From positions 1 through 64,000 of the forward strand of contig JAFEAB010000108.1 in assembly GCA_018266615.1 (NCBI GenBank): a DNA stretch of 64,000 nt. Reading direction: 5' to 3'. Positions within the stretch are counted from its first letter, which is position 1. Each line of letters begins with the position of its first letter. Origin of the DNA: Bacteroidota bacterium. GTDB lineage: Bacteria; Bacteroidota; Bacteroidia; Chitinophagales; Chitinophagaceae. Below are positions 1-7,153 of the stretch, in pieces. Below the pieces are notes generated by a model. The model had not been told where the DNA came from. It made no database searches and saw nothing but the letters and a program-made list of their open reading frames with translations. The translations under genes were made by a program, and so were the position numbers.

Positions 1-61
1 TACAACCAATATAAAATCGGTTAAGCTTGTCTGAATGCATGATGTAAACCTCCCATCCCAT
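1..61 (-). CDS. GIY-YIG nuclease, second tandem copy (partial, runs off the left edge)
   Basis: Only the first 20 codons are in the window. They encode the same N-terminus as the complete gene at 149-436 (MGWEVYIMHS, then FYIGC), and the DNA is identical over the shared stretch. The start is set by analogy with the complete copy, just after an intrinsic terminator. Whether this copy is intact cannot be seen from here. Confidence 0.7.
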   Translation of the reverse strand, partial: MGWEVYIMHSDKLNRFYIGC

Positions 62-65
62 AATT

Positions 66-90
66 AAAAAAGCCTTACTCATCGTAAGGC
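66..90 (-). terminator. Intrinsic terminator, duplicate of the tRNA-Asn terminator
   Basis: Read on the minus strand: stem GCCTTAC, loop GATGA, stem GTAAGGC, then six T. It is identical to the terminator at 441-465 and follows the tRNA remnant. Confidence 0.8.
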
Positions 91-94
91 CCTG

Positions 95-146
95 CTCCCC
101 CTGCTGGACTTGAACCACCCCGATAGCTATCGGGGCTCTGATTAAC
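95..146 (-). pseudogene. tRNA-Asn 3' half remnant, interrupted by a palindrome
   Basis: The minus strand reads GTTAATCAGAG, which is the anticodon GTT plus the 3' side of the anticodon arm. Then comes the 18-bp palindrome in place of six variable-region bases, then a complete T-arm and 3' acceptor strand identical to the intact tRNA at 470-543. The 5' half (acceptor, D-arm, 5' anticodon stem) is missing. The break lies at the first anticodon base, two bases past the stop codon of the GIY-YIG gene at 149. It cannot fold as a tRNA. Confidence 0.85.
118..135. repeat. 18-bp perfect palindrome inside the tRNA remnant
   Basis: CCCCGATAGCTATCGGGG is a perfect dyad. It replaces the six bases found between the anticodon arm and T-arm in the intact tRNA (493-498). 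I saw no second copy in this window. Short palindromes of this kind are spread through some Bacteroidota genomes, but that is recollection, not a search. Confidence 0.85.
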
Positions 147-148
147 TC

Positions 149-436
149 TCAAAACCGTGATAATAGCCTCTCCTGCATCTCAGTAAACTGAATAAGGTTG
201 TTAATATACTTACTACTCTTCATCTTCTTAATGTGCTGCTCTACAGATTTTGCCTGCCTCTCATCTTTGCATGCCAACTGCAACTTCAAAACCCAATCAT
301 CTGCCTTTGCAGTAAATGCATCTTCCCCAAAAAAATGAGTAAGGTGTTGCTGTATCCTCTCCTCCATCTTCCTGGTACAACCAATATAAAATCGGTTAAG
401 CTTGTCTGAATGCATGATGTAAACCTCCCATCCCAT
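149..436 (-). CDS. Small GIY-YIG family nuclease next to tRNA-Asn
   Basis: This 95-residue protein is a minimal GIY-YIG domain. VYI is at residues 5-7, YIG at 18-20, the conserved Arg is probably R22 or R27, H31 follows, and the metal-binding Glu is probably E66 (in KSVEQHIKKM). Members of this single-domain family are usually annotated as UvrC-like or homing-type nucleases, and their cellular role is mostly unknown. An ATG at 457 is in frame, but it lies inside the loop of the tRNA terminator, so I chose the ATG at 436, just after the T-run. The gene sits directly behind tRNA-Asn and is followed by a half tRNA-Asn and a second copy of itself, which suggests a link to that tRNA locus. It may be poorly transcribed unless there is readthrough. 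Confidence 0.85.
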   Translation of the reverse strand: MGWEVYIMHSDKLNRFYIGCTRKMEERIQQHLTHFFGEDAFTAKADDWVLKLQLACKDERQAKSVEQHIKKMKSSKYINNLIQFTEMQERLLSRF

Positions 437-492
437 AATTAAAAAAGCCTTACTCATCGTAAGGCCCTGCTCCCCCTGCTGGACTTGAACCA
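376..492. repeat. Direct repeat copy 2 of the tRNA-Asn/GIY-YIG unit
   Basis: Identical to 1-117. In this copy the tRNA part is continuous with the rest of an intact tRNA-Asn. Confidence 0.95.
441..465 (-). terminator. Intrinsic terminator of tRNA-Asn
   Basis: Four bases after the tRNA 3' end on the minus strand: 7-bp stem GCCTTAC/GTAAGGC, 5-nt loop, then six T. The loop holds an ATG that would give a false upstream start for the GIY-YIG gene. Confidence 0.85.
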
Positions 493-543
493 GCGACCCT
501 CTGATTAACAGTCAGATGCTCTAACCAACTGAGCTAAGGAGGA
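470..543 (-). tRNA. tRNA-Asn (anticodon GTT)
   Basis: 74-nt cloverleaf on the minus strand. The acceptor stem TCCTCCT pairs with AGGGGGA (one G-U pair), with discriminator G. The D-arm has AGCTCAGTTGGTTAGAGC. The anticodon arm is TCTGA-CTGTTAA-TCAGA with anticodon GTT. The T-loop is GGTTCAAGTCC. The 3' CCA is not encoded. It has its own promoter (575-607) and terminator (441-465). Confidence 0.97.
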
Positions 544-574
544 ATTTTTCCCACCGTTTCCGGTTTTGGGAGGG

Positions 575-607
575 CAAAAATAAGCGTTTTTATATTTCAG
601 CGGCAAA
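575..607 (-). promoter_or_regulatory. Promoter of tRNA-Asn
   Basis: Minus strand: TTTG (607-604), 21 bases, TATTTTTG (582-575). This fits the Bacteroidota primary sigma consensus TTG-N17-23-TAnnTTTG well. The tRNA begins 31 bases downstream. Confidence 0.75.
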
Positions 608-623
608 AAACGACGACCAAAAA

Positions 624-2561
624 TTAAACTTTCCCGTTTTTAATGACCTCTACAACGCCGGGATCCAACAGGGTAGTGATATCCCCCAGGTTTTCGGTCT
701 CCCCCTCTGCAATTTTTCGGAGGATCCTGCGCATAATTTTACCACTTCGGGTTTTAGGAAGCCCCTGTACAAACTGGATTTTATCCGGCTTTGCAATAGG
801 TCCGATAATCCGACTCACCGTTTGCAGAATATCCTGCCGTATAAGGTCTGCATTGGCCATTTTTCCTTCAAATATCACATAGGCATAAATTCCCTGTCCC
901 TTTACCTCGTGAGGGTATCCTACTACTGCACTTTCAATAACCCCGGCATGCATATTTAGTGCATTTTCCACTTCGGCCGTACCAATCCGGTGGCCACTAA
1001 CATTCAATACATCATCTACCCGACCGGTAATCCGATAGTTTCCTTCTTTATCTTTTAATGCCCCATCGCCCGAAAAATACAAGTTGGGATAGGTGGCAAA
1101 ATAATTGGTTCGGCATCGTTCGTGATCCCCGTAGGTAGTACGTAAAATTCCGGGCCAGGGGGTTTTAATACACAGATTGCCCTTAAAGTATCCATCCTCA
1201 TTCGGTGTGGTAACCACTTTCCCCTCTTCATCTACCAAAACCGGTTCTACCCCAGGTAGCGGAAGGGTTGCCCAACTCGGCTTAGAAGGAGTAATCCCTG
1301 CTAATGTGCTGATCATAATTCCCGCAGTTTCAGTCTGCCACCAGGTATCTACAATCGGGCAGCGACTTTTTCCAATATTCTCATCATACCAATGCCAGGC
1401 TTCCTCATTTATGGGTTCACCCACGCTGCCGAGTACCCGAAGTGAACTGAGATCTTTCTCTGCCAATGGCGAAGAACCAAATCCCATAAGGCTTCGGATG
1501 GCGGTTGGGGCTGTATAAATGATGTTTACCTTGTATTTATCTACAATATCCCAAAACCTACCCGCATCGGGCCAGGTAGGTATGCCTTCAAACATCAGCG
1601 ATTGGGCACCTACGGCTAAGGGACCATAAACGATATAACTATGGCCTGTAATCCAGCCAATATCGGCGGTGCAGAAATAAACATCCCCCTCCCGGTATTG
1701 GAACACATTTACAAACGTGTAGGCCGTCCAAACCATATATCCTCCAATTGTGTGCACCACGCCTTTTGGCTTTCCGGTAGAGCCGCTGGTGTACAAAATA
1801 AACAAGGGGTCTTCTGCATCCATTTCCACGGCTGGGAAACTTACTATTCCATCCTTTTCAACCTGGGTTTCGGCATATTCCATTTCATCTTCCCACCACA
1901 CATCCCTGCCTTTAATCATACTAACGGGAGTGCGTGTACGCGTATAAACGATCACTTTTTTAACCACTTTATTGCCAACAAGCGCATCATCAATAACCGC
2001 TTTTAATGGAATATCTTTACTGCCCCGGTATCCCCCATCGCAGGTAATGATATATGCTGAGTTGGTATCTTCCAGCCTGTCGGCAATGCTTTGCGCGCTA
2101 AAGCCGCCGAATATGACGCTGTGTATGGCCCCTATTCTTGCACAACCCAACACGGCATAAGCCAATTCGGGCACCATTCCCATATAAATACAGACCCGGT
2201 CGCCCTTTTTTACCCCCAGGTTGGTGAGCATCTGGGCTACCTGACAAACGCGCTTGTGCAAACGGTTATAGGTTACTACCCGGGTGCGTTCATCGGGGTT
2301 GTTTGGCTCCCAAATAATAGCCGGCTGCTCACCCCGGGTTTCCAGGTGCCGGTCGATTACATTTTCGGTGATATTGAGTTTTGCCCCCTTAAACCACTCC
2401 ACCCGGGGTTCTTTAAAATTCCAATCGAGAACTTTATCCCAGGGTTTTCGCCATAAAAAATGGCTGGCCACCTCTCCCCAAAATTTTTCAGGATTTTCGA
2501 TGGAAGCCTGATAATCTCTTTCGTATTGCTCCCTGGAACTTATTTGGAATGGAAACGACAT
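624..2561 (-). CDS. acs: Acetyl-CoA synthetase
   Basis: This enzyme activates acetate to acetyl-CoA through acetyl-AMP in the cytoplasm, feeding the TCA and glyoxylate routes. The 645 residues match the usual length. The AMP-binding motif YTSGSTGKPKG is at 257-267, the second signature TWWQTETAG at 406-414, and the C-terminal catalytic lysine is K608 in TRSGKIMRR, the residue whose acetylation switches the enzyme off in other bacteria. The N-terminal acetyl-CoA synthetase extension is present. It is monocistronic. The upstream region has a run of nine G on the coding strand about 41-49 bases before the ATG and a 14-bp palindrome further up. No clear TAnnTTTG box was seen. Confidence 0.97.
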   Translation of the reverse strand: MSFPFQISSREQYERDYQASIENPEKFWGEVASHFLWRKPWDKVLDWNFKEPRVEWFKGAKLNITENVIDRHLETRGEQPAIIWEPNNPDERTRVVTYNRLHKRVCQVAQMLTNLGVKKGDRVCIYMGMVPELAYAVLGCARIGAIHSVIFGGFSAQSIADRLEDTNSAYIITCDGGYRGSKDIPLKAVIDDALVGNKVVKKVIVYTRTRTPVSMIKGRDVWWEDEMEYAETQVEKDGIVSFPAVEMDAEDPLFILYTSGSTGKPKGVVHTIGGYMVWTAYTFVNVFQYREGDVYFCTADIGWITGHSYIVYGPLAVGAQSLMFEGIPTWPDAGRFWDIVDKYKVNIIYTAPTAIRSLMGFGSSPLAEKDLSSLRVLGSVGEPINEEAWHWYDENIGKSRCPIVDTWWQTETAGIMISTLAGITPSKPSWATLPLPGVEPVLVDEEGKVVTTPNEDGYFKGNLCIKTPWPGILRTTYGDHERCRTNYFATYPNLYFSGDGALKDKEGNYRITGRVDDVLNVSGHRIGTAEVENALNMHAGVIESAVVGYPHEVKGQGIYAYVIFEGKMANADLIRQDILQTVSRIIGPIAKPDKIQFVQGLPKTRSGKIMRRILRKIAEGETENLGDITTLLDPGVVEVIKNGKV

Positions 2562-3255
2562 GAATTAGTTATTTAATTTTTTTTAAATAATATAATATAC
2601 ACCCCCCCCCGGAAGGATACCTGATTCCTATACCCCAAAACAAATCCATTTCAATTGAAATCCAGTACCCGGAATATTTTGCAACTTATTGAGGGGCAAG
2701 GATAAAGTTAATTAAATCTTTCAAGGGAAACGCATCCGGTCAACCTAACATAAATAAATAAACCAGGCCATCTCCAAGGGCCCCTATGCCGGAGAATTTT
2801 TGCGATTAGGCGTTCGGGTTAACAGCCCTGGCAGGTGATGGAGGAAGGTAGGATCCATTTTTGCCAAAGGATAATACAAAAAGCGATAAAGCATATACTA
2901 TCTGTAACCGATATTAATTTTTTATAATGCCATAATTTCTTTTTGGAGACCTTCCGGTTTGGATTAAAGCAAGGATCAAATCAAAATAAACCGAAAAATG
3001 AGGTTAAAGAAAAGGCAACATCCTTCTTCCGCGATTAATAGCCATTCAAAAACTTATCCTGTTAAAATTTAAAAAAAACATGTAAAAAGCAGCTAAAAGA
3101 CGTCAAAATAGCCCGCTTTTGGCCCAAAATTGTCAAAATTTGTGGAAAACAGCAGGAAAAAATAAAGGGCATTTCATCCTTCCCTGCCAAATGTTGGCGT
3201 AACTTGCAAACATTAGAAGAAATACCGCTGTGTTACTTCAACTAATCGACTTGTC
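2562..3255. other. 694-bp intergenic region between acs and an ORFan
   Basis: No gene or RNA recognised. It holds a C9 tract at 2602-2610 (G9 in the acs leader) and a perfect 14-bp palindrome ATTTCAATTGAAAT at 2648-2661. The right half is AT-rich and lacks an obvious promoter for the gene at 3256. Confidence 0.6.
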
Positions 3256-3921
3256 ATGCCGAAACAATCAGGAACAGAACTAATTGGAACCTTTGATGGA
3301 ATGATTTATTACAAATCAGGAAATGAATACCTGGTACGTGCAAAAGGAAAAACTGGGAAGCAGGCAGATGTGGCCAAACAGCAGGCTGGAATCCTTGGCA
3401 AAGCTTCCGGACTATCCGCCAGGATCCGTGCTGCATTAAAACCTATTGTATTTGTATCCAATACCCGCTCCTTTATGTACCGCTTCAATAATGTAATCCA
3501 AAAATGGTTACGTACCGAAGCATATAAACAGGAAGGCTGGATTCGCAACATAGAAGGCATCCAGGGGTTTTCTCTCAAAGCGGATGATTACTCAAGTTTT
3601 GGTGTGGTTATGGACGTAACCCGAAACGAAAACGGCCAGCTAATTCTCCAAATCCCTACCTTCGATTCGCCCAATCCGATTCATCCTTTACCGTTTAATG
3701 GGAAGATTAGTTTCGATTTTGTGGCTGTAGCAGTAACGCTAAATGAACCGGTTGTTACAGAACGGTATCATACCCGGGTTGATATTAACTACAATGGCCA
3801 GTACGAACCCGGTCGCCAAATATTGCTACCCATTCAATCGGGTGCCGGCAAATTGGTGGTAATAGGCCTCTCTATTAACGATGGCGCTGATGCAGGGATC
3901 ATTGCAACGATGTACAATTAA
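3256..3921 (+). CDS. Hypothetical protein, Bacteroidota-type
   Basis: 221 residues with no signal peptide, no transmembrane segment and no motif I can name. The N-terminus (GTFDGMIYYKSGNEYLVRAKG) is reminiscent of a group of uncharacterised Bacteroidota proteins that start with a short beta-rich strand pair followed by a basic, Ala/Lys-rich helix (residues 25-60). The C-terminal half is beta-rich. It stands alone between long noncoding regions and has no informative neighbour. The reading frame is well formed and codon use matches nearby genes, so it is probably a real gene. Confidence 0.75.
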   Translation: MPKQSGTELIGTFDGMIYYKSGNEYLVRAKGKTGKQADVAKQQAGILGKASGLSARIRAALKPIVFVSNTRSFMYRFNNVIQKWLRTEAYKQEGWIRNIEGIQGFSLKADDYSSFGVVMDVTRNENGQLILQIPTFDSPNPIHPLPFNGKISFDFVAVAVTLNEPVVTERYHTRVDINYNGQYEPGRQILLPIQSGAGKLVVIGLSINDGADAGIIATMYN

Positions 3922-4051
3922 TTTTCCCCGATTTTGTATTTAAAATTTCAGCTATAAGCAGAATCTCATATTCTGCCTTATCCTATTATTCTTGTTCCCC
4001 GTTTTATTAATTAAGGTACGGGGCAGGTTTCCGGGAGAGTTGAATAACGTA

Positions 4052-4059
4052 TAGCTTTG
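4052..4059 (+). promoter_or_regulatory. -7 promoter element TAGCTTTG
   Basis: Matches TAnnTTTG and ends exactly four bases before the ATG at 4064, so transcription probably starts at or next to the start codon (leaderless). No good -33 TTG was found. Confidence 0.6.
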
Positions 4060-4063
4060 TACT

Positions 4064-4876
4064 ATGTCGACGCTCACCCTAACCCTCATCCAGGCCAACC
4101 TAAAATGGGAGGATAAGCATGCCAACCTGAACCTGTTTACAGAGAAAATAAGGGCGATAGATGAACCTACTGAAATTATCCTGTTGCCCGAAATGTTCAG
4201 TACCGGGTTTTCGATGGAAGCGGAAAAGCTTGCCGAAACCATGGATGGTCCTAGCGTGGCGTGGATGAAAAAGGAATCGGCCGATAATCGGGTGATCATT
4301 ACCGGTAGCCTTATCATCAAAGAAGGGAATAAATTTTTCAACCGGCTCCTTTGGGTTTTGCCCAATGGCCAGGTGGGTTATTACGACAAGCGGCACCTTT
4401 TTAGTTATGCCGGAGAAAACGGTCCTTTTTCGCCAGGGAACAAACGGCTTATTGCTTCCGTTAAAGGCTGGAAACTGAATCTTCAAATATGTTATGATCT
4501 GCGTTTCCCGGTGTGGGCCAGGCAGCATCTGACGGAAAATAAATCCGAATACGATGCCCTGATTTATTTAGCTAACTGGCCCGAAAGAAGAAGTTTCGCC
4601 TGGAAAACCCTGCTCTGTGCAAGGGCTATCGAAAACCAATGCTACTGTATTGGGGTAAACCGGGTGGGGATGGATGGAAAGGGGATTAATCATAACGGCG
4701 ATTCGATGGTCATTGGGCCGCTTGGTGAAGTCCTATATTATTGTTCAAAAGAAGAAGACCTTTATACCATCCGGTTAGAAAAAAATGAATTGGAAGAAAC
4801 CCGCGTAAAATTCCCCTTTCTCAATGATGCGGATCCGTTCCTGATTGTAAGTTCTCCTGACCATCCAAACGAATAA
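4064..4876 (+). CDS. Nitrilase-superfamily amidohydrolase (omega-amidase/YafV-like)
   Basis: 270-residue C-N hydrolase. The catalytic triad is visible: E43 in LLPEMF, K109 in YYDKRHLF and C143 in QICYDLRFP. The surrounding sequences resemble the Nit2/YafV omega-amidase subgroup, which hydrolyses alpha-ketoglutaramate or alpha-ketosuccinamate, the by-products of glutamine and asparagine transaminases, and helps methionine salvage. Substrate is inferred from the subgroup only. It is probably leaderless (TAGCTTTG four bases before ATG). Its last 56 bases overlap, tail to tail, the 3' end of the S41-like gene on the other strand, so the two mRNAs are complementary there. Confidence 0.88.
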   Translation: MSTLTLTLIQANLKWEDKHANLNLFTEKIRAIDEPTEIILLPEMFSTGFSMEAEKLAETMDGPSVAWMKKESADNRVIITGSLIIKEGNKFFNRLLWVLPNGQVGYYDKRHLFSYAGENGPFSPGNKRLIASVKGWKLNLQICYDLRFPVWARQHLTENKSEYDALIYLANWPERRSFAWKTLLCARAIENQCYCIGVNRVGMDGKGINHNGDSMVIGPLGEVLYYCSKEEDLYTIRLEKNELEETRVKFPFLNDADPFLIVSSPDHPNE

Positions 4877-6323
4877 GTTCTTTTACAAATTCCATTTTTT
4901 GATCAACCCCTTTCTTTAACGCCTCCAGACTGGTTGGTACAAAAATATCAGGAAAAACACCAGTCCCTTTTTCGGAAATGTGATGATATTGAACAATCCG
5001 GAAGAGTGGAAGCCGGACTTTAATATGCGTTTGCGGCAGTACAATATCCGGAATTAACACCCCGTTATTGCCATACCATCCGCCGCCCGTTTCTTCACCC
5101 ACCAGCTTTATTCCATCCTGCCCCTTTACCAAATTTGAAAAAATTGAGGCGGCCGAAAAGGTGGGCCCGTTAATTAGCACATACACTTTCCCGTTATAAT
5201 GGTTTCTTCGCTTCGGCTGCTTTACTTTTTTCTCCATTGAACGAACATGGTATTTTCCGTCCTTCTCTTTACGGGAAATAAAAAACAGTTCCAGGTTGGT
5301 AAAGAAGCTTTCCGTAATATACCTGGAATAAGGTGACAGCGATTGCGTACCAGATATGGCCGTATCACAGAACCTAAAAGGAGTGCGACTGATATATTGG
5401 GTAAGCAGGGACGACCAGGAGACTCTTCCTCCGCCATTTCCCCGGATATCAAGAATCAGATTGGAAATCCCGCGCTTCCGTAGCACTTTAAATGAACGGC
5501 GGAAGAAGGTGCGAAGCCTACCCTCACTGAAACTGTTTAAGGTCATCACGGCAAATTGCCCGGAGGAATCAATCCGAAGGCTTCGGTACCGCTCGATCCT
5601 TTTCTGTTTTGGCAACTCTTTTTTGGATGGCCTGATAACCGAGTCTTTTGCGGTACTGTCTCTTTTGAATTGGAAAACCGGGACTGAATCAACCTTTGAA
5701 TTTCCCAGGCTATCTACATACTCAACCGAATATTTTTTGCTTAACCCGTAAATACTGCGGTGGTAATAAGGAAAGTTTGCGCTAATACGGATTAGATTGA
5801 TGTTATCGGCATACCCATCGGTTGGCAGATATTCCGACATTCTTTTAATAAATCCATCTGCTGTAACTCCGTTAATGGATTTAATAATGGTACCCCGTTT
5901 AAAAATACTGTCCTTTTTATCCAGGTTCACATATACGGCCATCGTATCGTTCCAAAATTTCATATACATGGGGAACCCGGGGAATTGTTTTCCCTTAGCC
6001 CATTTTTTATATTCCTTACTGAAGGAAACACTGGTATGTCCGCATCTGATTTTTTCGACAAGAGGAGCCAGAATATGCCAGGCAAAATTCACCTCCGTCA
6101 TACTGTCTTTGATTTCTTCTCTAAACCTGGTAAAATACATATCCATACTGTCTTTGGATGTGTACCAGTAAAGAGATGGATGCTTGGCTTCTAAAATTTT
6201 CCGAAGCAGGTCGTAATCTGCCCGCAATTCACCGGGCGGATATTTTTTGGCGGGGTTGTAATGCCGGGAAGCGGAGCAGGAAATAAAAACTGTGGCAATA
6301 AAGAAAAAATAGAATAAACGCAC
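4821..6323 (-). CDS. S41-family peptidase-like lipoprotein
   Basis: 500 residues. A short hydrophobic signal ends in a lipobox (FISC, Cys16), so it should be lipid-anchored outside the cytoplasmic membrane. Residues about 250-470 carry the tail-specific protease fold: LDIRGNGGG at 291-299, the probable nucleophile S390 in GPTFSAAS, then EETGGG at 410-415 and a C-terminal GVFPDI segment. The middle part could hold a PDZ-like domain (residues 120-200). The usual catalytic lysine is not obvious, so activity or the exact S41 subgroup is uncertain. It overlaps the nitrilase gene by 56 bp in convergent orientation. Confidence 0.85.
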   Translation of the reverse strand: MRLFYFFFIATVFISCSASRHYNPAKKYPPGELRADYDLLRKILEAKHPSLYWYTSKDSMDMYFTRFREEIKDSMTEVNFAWHILAPLVEKIRCGHTSVSFSKEYKKWAKGKQFPGFPMYMKFWNDTMAVYVNLDKKDSIFKRGTIIKSINGVTADGFIKRMSEYLPTDGYADNINLIRISANFPYYHRSIYGLSKKYSVEYVDSLGNSKVDSVPVFQFKRDSTAKDSVIRPSKKELPKQKRIERYRSLRIDSSGQFAVMTLNSFSEGRLRTFFRRSFKVLRKRGISNLILDIRGNGGGRVSWSSLLTQYISRTPFRFCDTAISGTQSLSPYSRYITESFFTNLELFFISRKEKDGKYHVRSMEKKVKQPKRRNHYNGKVYVLINGPTFSAASIFSNLVKGQDGIKLVGEETGGGWYGNNGVLIPDIVLPQTHIKVRLPLFRIVQYHHISEKGTGVFPDIFVPTSLEALKKGVDQKMEFVKELIRLDGQENLQSGTDPHH

Positions 6324-6457
6324 AACAGAGCGGATGGAAGTATTCTGCCAAATTACCTAATAATTGCTAAATATACCGTCTTGTTTCTCAAAATGCTACT
6401 AAACTATTTTTCCTTTTTATTAAAGAATGGAGATCTATCCTTTCAACAAATAAAACC

Positions 6458-6820
6458 TTAGGGTTGATACACAATTACCCCAGTTACATTTGGGTGAATC
6501 CGGCAATAATAGTTCAAAGCGCCGCTAAAGGAATTGTTCAAATAATAAAAAGAACGGTGAGGCGGTATGGTATCGGTAAGGATATGGGTACTATCAATAC
6601 TCAGTGCATGTGGATGATCTGTTTCATTTACAAAAGTTACCGAATTTCCCTGAGCAATGGTAAGAACCGAAGGATAAAAACTACTGTCTTTAATGATTAC
6701 ATAATGAGTTAAGACGGTTCCGCCCTGCCCGTTAAAATCAGTAGGTGTTTTATTGCATCCGAGGCTCCAGCATATCCCCCCCAAAAACAGGAGTCCGAAA
6801 ATCAATTTGCGCATCAGCAC
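6458..6820 (-). CDS. Cupredoxin (plastocyanin-like) lipoprotein
   Basis: 120 residues with a lipoprotein signal (lipobox SLGC, Cys22) and one cupredoxin fold. Type 1 copper ligands look like H71 (in HPHALS), C106 and H109 (in YYCRIHP). The usual axial Met is absent, as in several small blue-copper domains. It probably carries electrons or copper at the cell surface. The first ATG is used here. A second ATG two codons later (6814) is equally possible. Confidence 0.85.
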   Translation of the reverse strand: MLMRKLIFGLLFLGGICWSLGCNKTPTDFNGQGGTVLTHYVIIKDSSFYPSVLTIAQGNSVTFVNETDHPHALSIDSTHILTDTIPPHRSFYYLNNSFSGALNYYCRIHPNVTGVIVYQP

Positions 6821-7138
6821 TAAAAGTTTGGGCTACAAAATAGCACAATTTGCCGGTTTTAAATGGATGCCAGGGGTTTGAATTTTGAAAATAATTTTTC
6901 AAAAACCGGATTATTCCCTTTTGGCACCCCAACTCCTTCATTCTAAGGCATTCCCCTTTATTCCATATAATATGTCGTATTAATATTTAGGGATTTTGTT
7001 CACTGGTATTCGCTGAATCCGAAACTTACGAATATGGGTTCTGCCATTGAATATTATTCTCTTTTAAAAAAAATTTACTGTGGATAAAAATTATTATCGC
7101 GCCATTTGGTGTGCCATACCTAAAAACCACATTGTGGT
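6821..7138. other. 318-bp divergent intergenic region
   Basis: Separates the cupredoxin gene (minus) from uvrD (plus). Apart from the uvrD promoter and dyad at its right end, no feature was seen. Confidence 0.5.
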
Positions 7139-7149
7139 TTGTACCTTTG
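7124..7149 (+). promoter_or_regulatory. uvrD promoter with an overlapping 17-bp palindrome
   Basis: The -7 element TACCTTTG lies at 7142-7149, four bases before the ATG at 7154. Immediately upstream is the perfect dyad AAACCACATTGTGGTTT (7124-7140, 8-bp arms around one T). Its position fits a repressor or activator site. Confidence 0.6.
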
Positions 7150-7153
7150 CCGG

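Larger units (their letters stand above)
1..117. repeat. Direct repeat copy 1 of the tRNA-Asn/GIY-YIG unit
   Basis: Positions 1-117 are identical base for base to 376-492 (offset 375). The repeat covers the start of the GIY-YIG gene, the terminator and the 3' part of tRNA-Asn. It stops abruptly at position 118, where an 18-bp palindrome begins. Complete identity suggests a recent duplication or gene conversion. Confidence 0.95.

Noticed and set aside
437..457. Upstream ATG of the GIY-YIG gene
   Set aside because: It lies inside the loop and T-run of the tRNA terminator, so it is not a real start.
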